This document shows, piece by piece, positions 12,401 to 20,700 of a stretch of 64,000 nt of DNA. Made by a program: the position numbers and the translations under genes. Position 1 is the first letter of the stretch, and each line of letters opens with the position of its first letter. Below the pieces are notes generated by a model, which saw nothing but the letters and a program-made list of their open reading frames with translations, made no database searches and was not told the origin of the DNA. The stretch spans positions 827,080-891,079 of the forward strand of contig NW_024881669.1 of assembly GCF_019059575.1 (NCBI RefSeq), written 5' to 3'. The stretch is from Amphibalanus amphitrite (lineage: Eukaryota; Arthropoda; Thecostraca; Balanomorpha; Balanidae).

Positions 12401-15168
12401 CTCTGAGGGCCCGTCGCCGGTCTCTGGAGCCCCCTGCCGACTTGTAAAAAGGGTACGCGTTATCATATCAGCTCTAAGGGTCAGACACTCGTGTACGACG
12501 GACCCACACCAGTGTCTTTGCAACTTAACGTCTTTTTTTTGCCCTTCTTCTTAAGGCTAACTTTTCTTTTCTTTACATCTTTATTTCATGCATTGTAAAT
12601 TGCGTAATTATTTTATTTTTAGTAGTGAAAGACTGCTGAACCAACTATTTTCCTCAGGCAGAGTTAGTGGGAGTTATAAAGGGACAAAATAATTGGGGGT
12701 GCTAACTGGAACATTTGGGGGTGCCCGGAAAACCATTGGGGGTGCTAACTGGAACATTTGGGGGTGCCCGGAAAACCATTGGGGGTGCTCATTTGAGCAT
12801 TGGGGGTGCTGCAGCACCCCCAAAAGTATACAAATCGACACCCATGGACTGGCATACCGTTAGGTTGGTCATTTTCGCGAATCAAAAATATATCTGCAAA
12901 AATCTCCTAGATGAAAGCGCCCGAGTAAAAAACGGATGGCACGTGCGTGTTCCTCGCCCCCAACTTCCTTCAGGTCAATCGTCCTTTGGGTCACCTAACG
13001 CATTGACGACCGGCTGGGTGGAATGAACATTGCGCCAAGAAACGTAAGCATATTGTCAAAAAGAATCCCCAGAATGGTGGATCCCAAAAGTTTGAAACTA
13101 CCACTTTGACCCACTGGACGACACCTTAAAGGGACTATCCCACCTTTAACATGGGGTTTGAGTTGAGATAGCCAAGTTTGCGGCGAGGTTCAGAAACCAC
13201 TATCTATCTAGTTTGCAACCCTCGCGGCCTCTAGGTGTTGAAGAAATTCGTTCCCTTCATTTGAAAATGGGCTTTGTACAAGGCCCTATCTTCAACATGG
13301 AGCGACCGTTAGTGTGACGTCACCTCGTTTAGTCATTCTGATTTAAATGGGTTTGTTCGTTGAAAAATCGCTTAAAACTTGGTCTGAACTTTGTTGTGGT
13401 GCCTACAGAGTAAAAAGAATCAGCTTTATGACAGTAATGTGGCCTGGGGAAGGAGGTAATTTTGGGCTGTGACGTCACATATTTGAAAGTTTGTGTTTGG
13501 AATATGGGAAGCCTAAGATGTTTAATGAAAAATAAATGCCAGAACCGTGTTCCTGGCCATCCAATCTATAAAGTCGGGCACAATTTAACTAGTTTTAACA
13601 ACATTTTAGAAGGTGGGATAGTCCCTTTAAACAGTTGCCGACCGGATGACACCCATTGTTTGGTCACCCACGCCATAGTATGCATCATGGGTGCGCCGAA
13701 ATGACCAAAAGTCCCTATTTCCGGTGTGCAGGGTCATTTTCAACGGCACGTGGCACGTGGTTCTGGACTTTTCCGGCCACTTTGCGACATACCCATGGGT
13801 AGTGCACCGAATGGTGGTTGATCCGCATGGAAGAAAATGGGGGGTCATTTGGATCGTTTTCGAGCAATCTGCCGTGGAACGCATTTTTTCATTTTGCCCA
13901 TTGGCTTAACACGGGAATTTTCAAAGTCACGTGGCACGTGCACCAGATGGTCCGTGGAGGGGAGACCCATACCAGAACGTAGATCACCTGGCCCACTAGA
14001 AATCCTGAAAAAATCAAAATTTTTGGAACAGCCGTTTTCTAGAGCATCAAGTTGTACTGATCTCAGGCAGCTTTTGCCAAATTGTCAGGGAACTCAGATT
14101 TGTTTTTCAATAGAAAAACACAATTCTAAAGAATAGTGTTTTAACTATTGACAACAAACCTTCGGTTATGTTAGTGGTGATGATAATGGTAGGTAGACTA
14201 GGTACCGTGTCATTAGCACTGGAAAGTTTCTTGCAGGTTGCTGAAGTGAATTACTTTCTTGGCATTTTCCGCTGATAACTTAATGACGTTTAACGTTTGA
14301 GTAGGTGTCCGACTTTCCGGCGTGCCCTGTGTACTCACCGGCGCGTTGCGGTGTACCCTGTATCGGCAGGCGTGCTGGACATGGGTCCGGACACGCGTCA
14401 CGTGCTGCAGCTGGAGGTGATGCCTCTGACGGGCGGATTCCTGCCGCTGCCCACCGTCCGACTCAGCCGCTACATCCCGGCCAACAAAGGTAAGAGACTA
14501 AGGGGCATGGACCAGTCACTGTCCGACTCAGTCGCTACATCCCCACCAACAAGGGTAAGGGACTAAGGGGCATGGACCAGTCAGTGTCCGACTCAGTCGC
14601 TACATCCCGGCCAACAAGGGTAAGGGACTAAGGGACATGGACCAGTCAGTGTCCGACTCAGTCGCTACATCCCGGCCAACAAGGGTAAGGCGCGTGATAT
14701 GGACTGACCATGGTCCTACATCCCGATCAACAGGGGTGAAGGGCGTGATATAGACCACCCACGGTCCTACATCCCGGCCAACATGAGTGAGGCCTAAGTC
14801 AGGCGCGATATGGAACTGGAGGTGCTCGATTACTGCTCGAGGACCGCGCTGACCCAGCTGACCCTCTCCCTCCCTCAGAATGTGTGGAGGGCCGTGCGCC
14901 CACACTCTCCCTTCCTCTTCAGTTTGTCGATGGCCGCTCACCCCTCCCTCCCCCATGCAGAGTGTGTGGAGGGCCGCGCGATGACCCTCCCCCCCCCTCC
15001 TCAGAGAGCACCGAGGGCCGCGCGCTGGTCACGGGCTCCAGCCTGCCGCGCCTGGAGCCGTTCGCCGCCGGCCAGGTGTACAGCGCCTCGCGGGGACAGC
15101 AGGTGCACGTGCTGGCCACCAGCGCGCCCGGACTGGCCGACCGATCCGCCGACGTGTCGCTCTCGTAA
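419..15168 (+). CDS. TRAPPC10: TRAPPC10, trafficking protein particle complex subunit 10 (5' partial)
   Basis: Core subunit of the TRAPPII complex, a Rab GEF and tether acting at the Golgi. Exons I read with GT-AG borders: 419-633, 1381-1578, 1952-2094, 2357-2520, 3247-3376, 3728-3861, 4521-4654, 5608-5775, 6036-7301, 7605-7718, 8132-8245, 8796-8951, 9238-9418, 14370-14489, 15005-15168 (stop TAA). Together they give about 1,130 residues, against roughly 1,260 in vertebrates; the N-terminus lies left of the window. Recognisable blocks include EWRRSYGRAP near the start, ALVQYDELDALF (exon 4), MGTYKHMGRLR (exon 9), ICPWSAVP (exon 10), and a C-terminus with VRLSRYIP and LPRLEPFAAGQVY. Exon 9 (422 codons) is extremely GC-rich. 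Two single-base frame breaks occur near 1517 and 2423. Almost every border has tandemly repeated splice-site copies. The identification rests on recalled family sequence and is confident; some acceptor choices among repeat copies are inferred from phase. Confidence 0.92.
621..960 (+). repeat. Degenerate tandem repeat of a 5' splice site
   Basis: After the exon ending at 633 (GACTGTCCG|GTAAGC) the intron contains about ten diverged copies of a short unit built around GACTGT(N)CGGTGAG, spaced about 20-35 bp apart to about 960. Each copy keeps a plausible donor GGTGAG or GGTAAG. The rest of the intron, to 1380, shows nothing recognisable. Confidence 0.65.
1839..1996 (+). repeat. Duplicated acceptor plus exon start (2 copies)
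   Basis: TTGTTCTGCAG followed by GTGTATCACGCTGCTGG and further coding bases occurs at 1851 and again at 1952, a 101-bp tandem step. The second copy continues into the conserved TRAPPC10 exon; the first diverges after about 45 coding bases into pyrimidine-rich intron. Confidence 0.9.
2800..3320 (+). repeat. Five-copy tandem repeat of acceptor plus exon start
   Basis: Exon-start copies lie at 2829, 2932, 3038, 3143 and 3247, with steps of 103-106 bp. Each unit contains a TGTGTATAACAG (last copy TATGTGACAG) acceptor, about 60 bp of exon (encoding PRWLETFSQPVQGWQGLAV) and about 40 bp of intron with a CCAATGTCTCC tract. Only the copy at 3247 opens into the full exon that ends at 3376. Sequence identity between units is very high, so the array is young or homogenised. 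Confidence 0.95.
4083..4125 (+). repeat. Displaced copy of the acceptor/exon start used at 4521
   Basis: CTGACAGGCGGCATGACC and the following bases match the true border CCCACAGGCGGCGTGGCC at about 4514-4560, with the same reading (GGxxCW) for about 13 codons, but sit about 430 bp upstream. This is probably a relic of the same border-duplication process, now separated by intervening intron. Confidence 0.6.
4826..5053. mobile_element. MITE-like inverted-repeat element
   Basis: GGTGGAGACTTCCA at about 4841 is matched by its exact reverse complement TGGAAGTCTCCACC at about 5023-5037; outside these, TAAAACATGAGG and CGAGGTGTTTTA extend the inverted match imperfectly. The interior is packed with palindromic AGACGCGTCTAG-type motifs. 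It is non-coding and lies in a TRAPPC10 intron. The superfamily is not assignable from what I see. Confidence 0.65.
5385..5640 (+). repeat. Four-copy acceptor/exon-start repeat before exon 8 of TRAPPC10
   Basis: Copies of (C/G)(A/G)CAG|CTGTACAGTC(T/C)CGG begin at about 5405, 5478, 5536 and 5608, with steps of 58-73 bp; each is preceded by a CCCTGTTCCGCC- or CCTGTTTCTCTTG-like pyrimidine tract. The last copy is the real exon (LYSLGELCGLL). Confidence 0.88.
7942..8047. repeat. Short hairpin-forming inverted repeat in an intron
   Basis: TTAGGCGCAATTTCAAAAAG (about 7942) is mirrored by CTTTTTGAAATCGCGCCTAA (about 8028-8047), and the inner parts AAATTCAAAA and TTTTGAATTT also pair, leaving a loop of only about 30 bp. 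It resembles a tiny MITE or fold-back relic. It lies about 85 bp upstream of the TRAPPC10 exon at 8132. Confidence 0.7.
8560..8850 (+). repeat. Four-copy acceptor/exon-start repeat before the exon at 8796
   Basis: CCCACGACAG|GTGGTGTCCAGTGAG-type borders start at 8575 (diverged), 8641, 8722 and 8796, with steps of 66-81 bp. Each copy contains about 55 coding bases (VSSETSVSYMWEMVL) and then TGATCTGACCTCGA intron. Only the 8796 copy continues into the full exon ending at 8951. Confidence 0.93.
9390..9645 (+). repeat. Four-copy donor/exon-end repeat after the exon at 9238
   Basis: The exon end ATGTGGGCC(A/G)TCTGCGGACG(G/C)AGCTCAG|GTCAGT is repeated with donors near 9419, 9475, 9534 and 9591, steps of 57-59 bp, separated by GGGGTAACGGGGTAACAT. 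The conserved TRAPPC10 reading (NMWAICGRSS) and the phase to the exon at 14370 support the first donor. Confidence 0.9.
9770..10395. repeat. A/C-rich low-complexity minisatellite
   Basis: About 600 bp built from irregular CGCAAAACGC, CGCCCGCCG and CAAACACCGC words, almost devoid of T on the + strand. It gives long spurious reading frames on the - strand (F/C/G/R-rich). It sits in the 4.9-kb TRAPPC10 intron just left of the hAT-like element. No unit of constant length is visible. No function can be assigned. Confidence 0.8.
10417..12846. mobile_element. hAT-like nonautonomous DNA transposon
   Basis: The 5' end CAGGGGTGTCGATTT and the reverse complement of the 3' end, CATGGGTGTCGATTT, form terminal inverted repeats, extended inwards by matching TTGGGGGTGCT words. 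The perfect 8-bp direct repeat GACTGGCA flanks the element at 10409-10416 and 12847-12854, as expected for hAT elements. No transposase is visible over the 2.43 kb. The interior holds CAGTGGCGTAGCCAGG at about 10890 (itself a common transposon-end word), a GAGGGCCC minisatellite (about 11690-12440) and a tandem TTGGGGGTGC block (about 12690-12830). Confidence 0.8.
11690..12440. repeat. GAGGGCCC/CCGGCG minisatellite
   Basis: Diverged tandem units of about 30-35 bp of the form CTCTGAGGGCCCCACACCGGCG lie inside the hAT-like element. The same type of repeat recurs at about 63695-64000 at the right edge of the window. Confidence 0.75.
13130..13626. mobile_element. TTAA-flanked MITE, copy 1
   Basis: The terminal inverted repeats AGGGACTATCCCACCTT and AAGGTGGGATAGTCCCT are perfect over 17 bp and are flanked by TTAA on both sides (13126-13129 and 13627-13630). 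The element is 497 bp and non-coding. The subterminal AACATGGGGTTTGAGTTGAG is shared with the copy at 60116, which has different outer bases. The TTAA target suggests mobilisation by a piggyBac-type transposase. Confidence 0.88.
14455..14790 (+). repeat. Tandem donor/exon-end repeat after the exon at 14370
   Basis: The exon end GTCCGACTCAGCCGCTACATCCCGGCCAACAA|AG GTAAG is repeated about four times at 62-65-bp steps (donors near 14490, 14555, 14619 and 14686), then continues as two more degenerate copies to about 14785. The units are nearly identical and include GGGACTAAGGGGCATGGACCAGTCA from the intron. Confidence 0.9.
14870..15030 (+). repeat. Acceptor/exon-start repeat before the last TRAPPC10 exon
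   Basis: CTCAG or CAG followed by AATGTGTGGAGGGCCG, TTTGTCGATGGCCG, AGTGTGTGGAGGGCCG and finally AGAGCACCGAGGGCCG begin at about 14879, 14926, 14961 and 15005. Each is preceded by a CCCTCCC tract. Phase and the conserved C-terminus select 15005. Confidence 0.75.
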
Positions 15169-18100
15169 GGCGATACCCCACCGCCGACCACGCGACCGAC
15201 AGGCCGGGCTCGGCTGGTGTGAGTGGACCCGCGCCGGTGGAGGGTAAGACTGGATCAAAGAGGCTCCGGTGACGATAATTACAGTGGGCTTCCACCCGTA
15301 AATTGTGCGAGGAATGTCCTGAGTAAATACTTTGAGGGAATCTATCATCAAATATGCATATTTTCCGTTATAGACGGAATGGCTATATTCTGAGTATGGT
15401 TGTATCGTGGTAAGATACTCGTATTGTGCTGTATGCTCTATTTCCGTACAAACACTTTTGACTGCTGTTGTGTTGCTTTTATTAGCTTAAAGCTATTGCT
15501 ATATTTATTTCTCGTGCTCGCTGGGAGCGTGCGGACGTATGGTGCGTCTCGTTATTATCTGTCTGGTCCACATAATGAATGTGTGAACGATCTGTGGAGA
15601 TTATAAGACAGATCTGTACTAGACGGGACTCATGAGCTACACAGTCCGCGGTTGTTTCCAGATTAGTTGTTACGGTGCTTGCCGACCTATAATATATTCT
15701 TGTTATGTTTCTGTACCGCATCCCCTTATGTTTCCGTTGGACTGGGCAAGGCCTCATGTATGGGTCGTTCATGAGTTCCGCCAATGACAGTCTGGCCTTA
15801 TATGCCGGGATGGTGGGACAGCTCCGGCCACCGAGGCCATCCGTCCGGCACTCTAGGTGATCGGATGGACCTTGGGACTGTGCGGAAAACAAGCGAGCAT
15901 GTACAGGAATAGTTATTACTATTTTTATAATGTTATTATGTTGGTGGAAGCACATTTATCATGACAAAATAAACGAATGTTTGTCCGCCGTCCGGATCTT
16001 TGGACTTGAGGCTTTGATTTGTGTCGGAGATCTACTTTACTTTTCACCGTTGCTTTGTTCTTTTTGTGACATTGGCCCCGCTGGTATTAAACACACAAAA
16101 TGTGTGTGGATTTTTTTTTCAAATATATCAATTTATTGTGAATCGTAAACTCGTAGGATTCTGATCGTAACGTAGGTGGGATGTCGCAATTATAATGGTT
16201 GGGAAGTTTCCCTGTTTTTGACGAATATCCTACTGCTTCGCGGGTTTGACGTCCAATCGCATGGTAAAATCATGGAATAATATCTACTCACGTGAAATAT
16301 AGATAACCGTCACTAGTTAGATGGTCTTGACCACGATATTGGCGCCGTAAGGAGCGTAAGGAGTAGGAACATGGACGCGTGTTGCAGGCAAACATAAATT
16401 AGCAGTGGTCTCCTAGAGCAAATCTTTGAGACGAAGAAGGCGCGCTAGAGACAATATTGGCTATATGGTTTTCGCTGGTGAACTTTATTTTTTCGTCGGT
16501 CTTTTGGTGGGTGTTATGGACGTTTTATGAGTAATTTATGCGTGAATTTAGTCAAATAGAGTGGATTACAAATGTTTATTTTCATTTATTCAGGAAAATT
16601 CTTGAAGCATGTCACTTAAACTCCTCAGAAAGTGCTATGCTGAATCACTATTCCTGCTGAATTTTACTTGTAGGGGCCTTCTAAGATCAAATTTTTCACG
16701 ATAATTAGTACCTACTTCATCAAAAGGAGCATTACTCCATAAACATTGAATATTCTTCCTAATTTTACTAATTTATAAGCCTCTGTAAATGGTATAGGCT
16801 TTCATTGTTCTGAGTTCCGTGCTGGATCTTGCAGGTTGAAGTGCATTGGTTTCTTGGTTACATAACATTTGTAATGTTTATGTATTCTGTCATGGCAATA
16901 TATTTGTAGTTGAAAGTCAAGCATTTTGTGAAATATCTGCAAATAGTAGGGTGTATTTTAGTTTTCACTATTGCAATATTCATGCAACATCAAAAATGTT
17001 ATTTCTGTACCCTGAAGTCTATATCTATGTTATGTCTATGTCTACCATTTATAAAACTGATCGTCATTTCGCTGAATTGATTTGATTTATGTTGAGGTAA
17101 TGCAGGCAGGCATGTCTAACATTCTGAGGAGTGTTTTTTAGGCACTTTGTTGAGTTCTATTAGGAGGTATCTGAACTGAGCAGTATGACCATGGCGGTGT
17201 TTCACGGGACGCTGCTACCACGCTACTATCAAATTGCGCGAGCTGACGTCACACTTGTGGTAGTGTTGGAGCAATGGGCCTGTTGATGTTTCCATGGAAA
17301 CCCAATTTGACACGTGTAAAAGCAGCGTGCTGCTATCACCGGTGAAACAGGGCCCATAACATCAATAGAGTGCATTGTTTTACTTTGACAATTAGGTATG
17401 TTTGAAATATAGCAAAATAGGTAGCAATACCCACTCCATTCCATTTTTATTATTGCCAACCAAGCATATTATGTAATGTTTTAGTCCTTCAGATTTTAGT
17501 GAGAGCCAATTATAGCTGTAAGTGATGATGCAAAGTGTATGAAGAACACGAGGGCACTGAAGTCAAAGGTGTCTGTTTTTTGTGTGTGTGAAAAATTGTT
17601 ATGTGTTTCAGGACCTCTAAAAACCAGCAGCAGAAACAAAACCTGTAGCAGAGCTTCTGCAGTATAACCATGGCCTTGTCAGGTGAGCAGCATTTTTTAT
17701 TGTTTATAAAGAATATGAAAGAAATACTTGCAATGCTGTTTTTGCTTTGATTCAATGTGATTTTGGATCTTTTTATTAGTTTTAATAGAAAGATGCATTG
17801 TTGACATAATTGCAGCCTACTTTACCCATTTTCAGCTTTTCAGCCATTTCATTTTGCCGCCAGCTTTGCTGATCATGTCACCTTTGCTATCACTTTCCCC
17901 TCTCCATGTGACAAGCTGCCTTCCAAAACATACATGTATGCTTAGTTGTCCCATTGGTCTGTTTTCTTGATTCATTAGGTGAATCAACTCATGCAACCAT
18001 TTCATTTCACATTGTTGTCTTTATTTGAGTACATATTACATAATTCTGCAGATAGTTGCCTAGGTTGGGTTAGGCTAAGATGTATTCCAGTTGCTTAAAA

Positions 18101-18276
18101 TCATTCAGAGAATACAGACAGACATTTTCTGAATATCAGTGAAAGAGCAATAAAGGCACAACATAAAGGGAACAGTCAAGTTTAAGAGTATGCCATCAGT
18201 GCTCAACCCCCATTGCTGTCCTGGTACCACCTTCAGTCCTTTGGTGACATTGGCTCGCACCTCCGAGGTCCAATCT
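15169..18276. other. Intergenic region between convergent TRAPPC10 and the receptor gene
   Basis: AT-rich and mostly featureless. An AATAAA at about 15968 could serve TRAPPC10 polyadenylation. An imperfect inverted repeat (TGTTTCACGGGACGCTGCTACCACG near 17200, mirrored near 17320-17355 around GCGTGCTGCTATCACCGGTGAAACA) may be an old MITE. No other gene was recognised. Confidence 0.5.
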
Positions 18277-19638
18277 TTACGGTAGCGCGGCGGTGGTGGC
18301 GCTGACGCTCCCGGCGGCGGCGGCGTCTCGACCGCCGCCGCCGGCCTCACTAAACTGTACCATGATGATGACGTAGGTCAGGATGGTGGAGGAGACGCTG
18401 ACGATGGTGGAGCGCCGCAGTCGGAACAGGCCCAGGTCGCCGAGCGTGTCCAGGTCCTGGGCGGCCGCCTCCCGCAGCAGGGCCGCCTGACTGGCCAGCT
18501 CGGGACGGCGGCCCTCCAGCTGCAGCAGCAGCCGGCGGCTGTCGGCCGACAGCTGCAGCGCCCGCTGACCCGCCTCGCACGGGCCGGACAGCGTCAGACC
18601 GGTGGACATCAGGTACACTGCGAAGCCGGCCACGTCCTGCGCGGTGAAGGCGGACCGCAGCGTTTCCAGCACGCTCATGAAGAGGGTGACCTGCAGCAGC
18701 ATCCCGTTGGCCATGGCCAGCACCAGCTCTGCGGCGCTATCTCCGGTCAGTCGGACGAACGAGTCGGTCAGCCGGGCGCGCAGCCGCGCCAGCCGCCGCA
18801 GCTGCCAGGCGCCGGCTGGCCGCTCGCCATCCACCATCGCCCTCAGCTCGGCGTTCACGGTCTCCAGGCCGTCCGAGATGAGCAGGCCGACCAGCAGGAA
18901 CTTCACCGGAACCAGCTGGAAGGAGACCACCAGCCCGACGTAGCCGACCCGCCGCGTCCACGCCAGGAGGCACTTTGACCAGTGCTGCGAGCGGCAGATC
19001 TCTGGAGAGATGAAGCCCTCGGTGGTCCAGCCGATACCGACTGTCAGCGCCAGCATCACGGCCAGCAGGGCGGCGGCGATGCGGGCGGTGCGGCGGCGCG
19101 GCCCGGCCCAGCCCGGCAGGTCGGAGAGCTGGTCCAGGCAGGCGCGCACCCTGTCCAGCTCGGCGGAGAAGTGTCGCCGGCCGCGGAGCAGGACGGCGCT
19201 CAGGGTCAGCCACCGCAGTACGAACGCCACCCCGAAGAAGGCGGTGTCGGCCACGACGCGCACGGCCGGCACGCCGGCGGCCAACTTCTGCAGGCCGTAG
19301 CGCAGTGACCAGGCGGTGGTCTGGTAGGTGGCTGCCGTCTGCAGCGCGTGCAGCAGACAGGCGTACAGGAGGCGGCGCCAGCCGGGCGGGCCGGCCGCGC
19401 CCGTCAGCTCCAGCAGGCGCAGCAGGGCGCCAACCGACCGGGGCAGCGGGCGGGCCGGCGCCGGCTCGACCGCTGGCTTCTCTCCGTCCGGCAGAGTGCC
19501 TGGGGTGTCTCCATCCGGGAGAGTGCCTGGGGTGTTGGCGTTTACAGGGGAACTCGGATGACCCGTCCACGACATATCCGTCGTCAGCGGCAGCGACAGG
19601 TGCGAGTGCAGAGGTGAGGGGACGTCGGAGACCGTCAC
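18277..19638 (-). CDS. Gustatory receptor family 7-TM chemoreceptor
   Basis: Single open frame of 453 codons. It shows seven hydrophobic segments, at roughly residues 90-110, 132-155, 190-208, 236-260, 308-328, 342-360 and 408-428, ending in TYVIIMVQF (about 421-429). That is the TYxxxxxQF signature of arthropod gustatory receptors, ligand-gated cation channels of sensory neurons with an intracellular N-terminus. The N-terminal region holds a duplicated TPGTLPDG octapeptide. The frame runs 24 Ala/Gly-rich residues past QF, but just after QF the sequence reads A|GTGAGG, so a donor there may end this exon and the tail may be intron. An alternative start is Met22. The ligand is unknown. It lies convergent to TRAPPC10 and divergent from NDUFS7, with an upstream gap of about 1 kb. 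Confidence 0.82.
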   Translation of the reverse strand: MTVSDVPSPLHSHLSLPLTTDMSWTGHPSSPVNANTPGTLPDGDTPGTLPDGEKPAVEPAPARPLPRSVGALLRLLELTGAAGPPGWRRLLYACLLHALQTAATYQTTAWSLRYGLQKLAAGVPAVRVVADTAFFGVAFVLRWLTLSAVLLRGRRHFSAELDRVRACLDQLSDLPGWAGPRRRTARIAAALLAVMLALTVGIGWTTEGFISPEICRSQHWSKCLLAWTRRVGYVGLVVSFQLVPVKFLLVGLLISDGLETVNAELRAMVDGERPAGAWQLRRLARLRARLTDSFVRLTGDSAAELVLAMANGMLLQVTLFMSVLETLRSAFTAQDVAGFAVYLMSTGLTLSGPCEAGQRALQLSADSRRLLLQLEGRRPELASQAALLREAAAQDLDTLGDLGLFRLRRSTIVSVSSTILTYVIIMVQFSEAGGGGRDAAAAGSVSATTAALP

Positions 19639-20678
19639 CGGCTACACTGTCCGCCACAGAGTGGACAGCCACGGCCGCTGAGTGACTATTCTATACGGAC
19701 ACCCCCGCGGTGGCCGTATTCGCCCTCACTGATGGCGCTGCCGCGGGCTGTCGCTCGGGCTGACCTCTCCTCGGTCGGCTCGCCTTCAATAGACGGGACA
19801 AGACCGGTGTTTGCCTCCCGTTCAGCAGTGTGTTCTGTTTGACCCGCACCGTCAACGAGTGGCGACCTGTGTGTGCCCACCTGCGCGTGCCCTGTTGAAC
19901 CAGCGCACTGGGCCGCGACGGCAGCGACCAGCGACGACGGTGACTTGTTTGTTCAGCGTTCGGGCAGCGATCGTTAATGTAGGGCGCCATTGTGGACCGG
20001 CAATGTGCTCCAGTCGTTAGAGATATTGCCGAAAGCGACGAGTTATTTGAGCGGACCACGTCCGATACCTATTATAGTCTCAAAAGCAAAAGCAGGTTGG
20101 CAGTTTTTGGGATCGACAAATCTAGGTAGCTGTACGCGCTTTAATATGTGTAATGGATGCATTAGGTAGTTCAGTTTTAGGGACAGTATGTATGTCTGCG
20201 GATATTCAACATATCCATCCAATGGATCCAGTACATCAATTTCCGTTTTACGGCTACAGGCGGCATATGATTGGTACTCATATTTCGACAAGTTACAAGA
20301 CAAGCTACCGTCAACAGTTTATCGTCAACGTCCTTTATCACCACTGCAATGCACTTACCAGACTGGATTGTGTTTTCGTTCGTCAGTCCGCCTTGGCTTC
20401 TAAATCATCCCGTGCGTGCTCCAACTGTTCTGTATTATCCGTCTGTTGCCCATGCCCATGATCTGTCTGCTCCGTTCCGTGTCGACAGTTCTGTCTGACT
20501 CGTCTTTCGTCTGTGTTGACAGCTACTCTATCTCAACCGTCCTCCGCCCGTGCTGACAGTTCCGCCTGACCCGTGTCCTGTCCGACTGCTCTGTCCTACC
20601 GCTCATTGTCCGTGCCTACAGTACTGTCTAAGCCGCCTGTTTCCGTGTCGACAGCACTGTCTAACCCGCCTGTTGCCA
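19639..20678. other. Divergent intergenic region between the receptor gene and NDUFS7
   Basis: This should hold both promoters. No TATA box or convincing regulatory motif was recognised. The part from 20480 on is a degenerate repeat described separately. Confidence 0.5.
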
Positions 20679-20700
20679 ATGCCCACAGTTCTGCGCGGCC
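20480..20700 (+). repeat. Degenerate acceptor-like repeat upstream of NDUFS7 coding sequence
   Basis: About six loosely repeated units of 35-48 bp carry (G/C)(A/T)(C/G)ACAG followed by TTCTG, TACTG or CACTG and a CCCGCCTGT pyrimidine tract (CAGs at about 20489, 20521, 20549, 20620, 20652 and 20688). They resemble the splice-acceptor ladders of the other genes. They raise the possibility that the first coding exon begins at 20689 after a spliced leader exon and not at ATG 20679. Confidence 0.55.

Noticed and set aside
17190-17360. MITE around TGTTTCACSGG inverted ends
   Set aside because: The arms pair only imperfectly with gaps and no target duplication is visible; mentioned only as a possibility in the intergenic entry.
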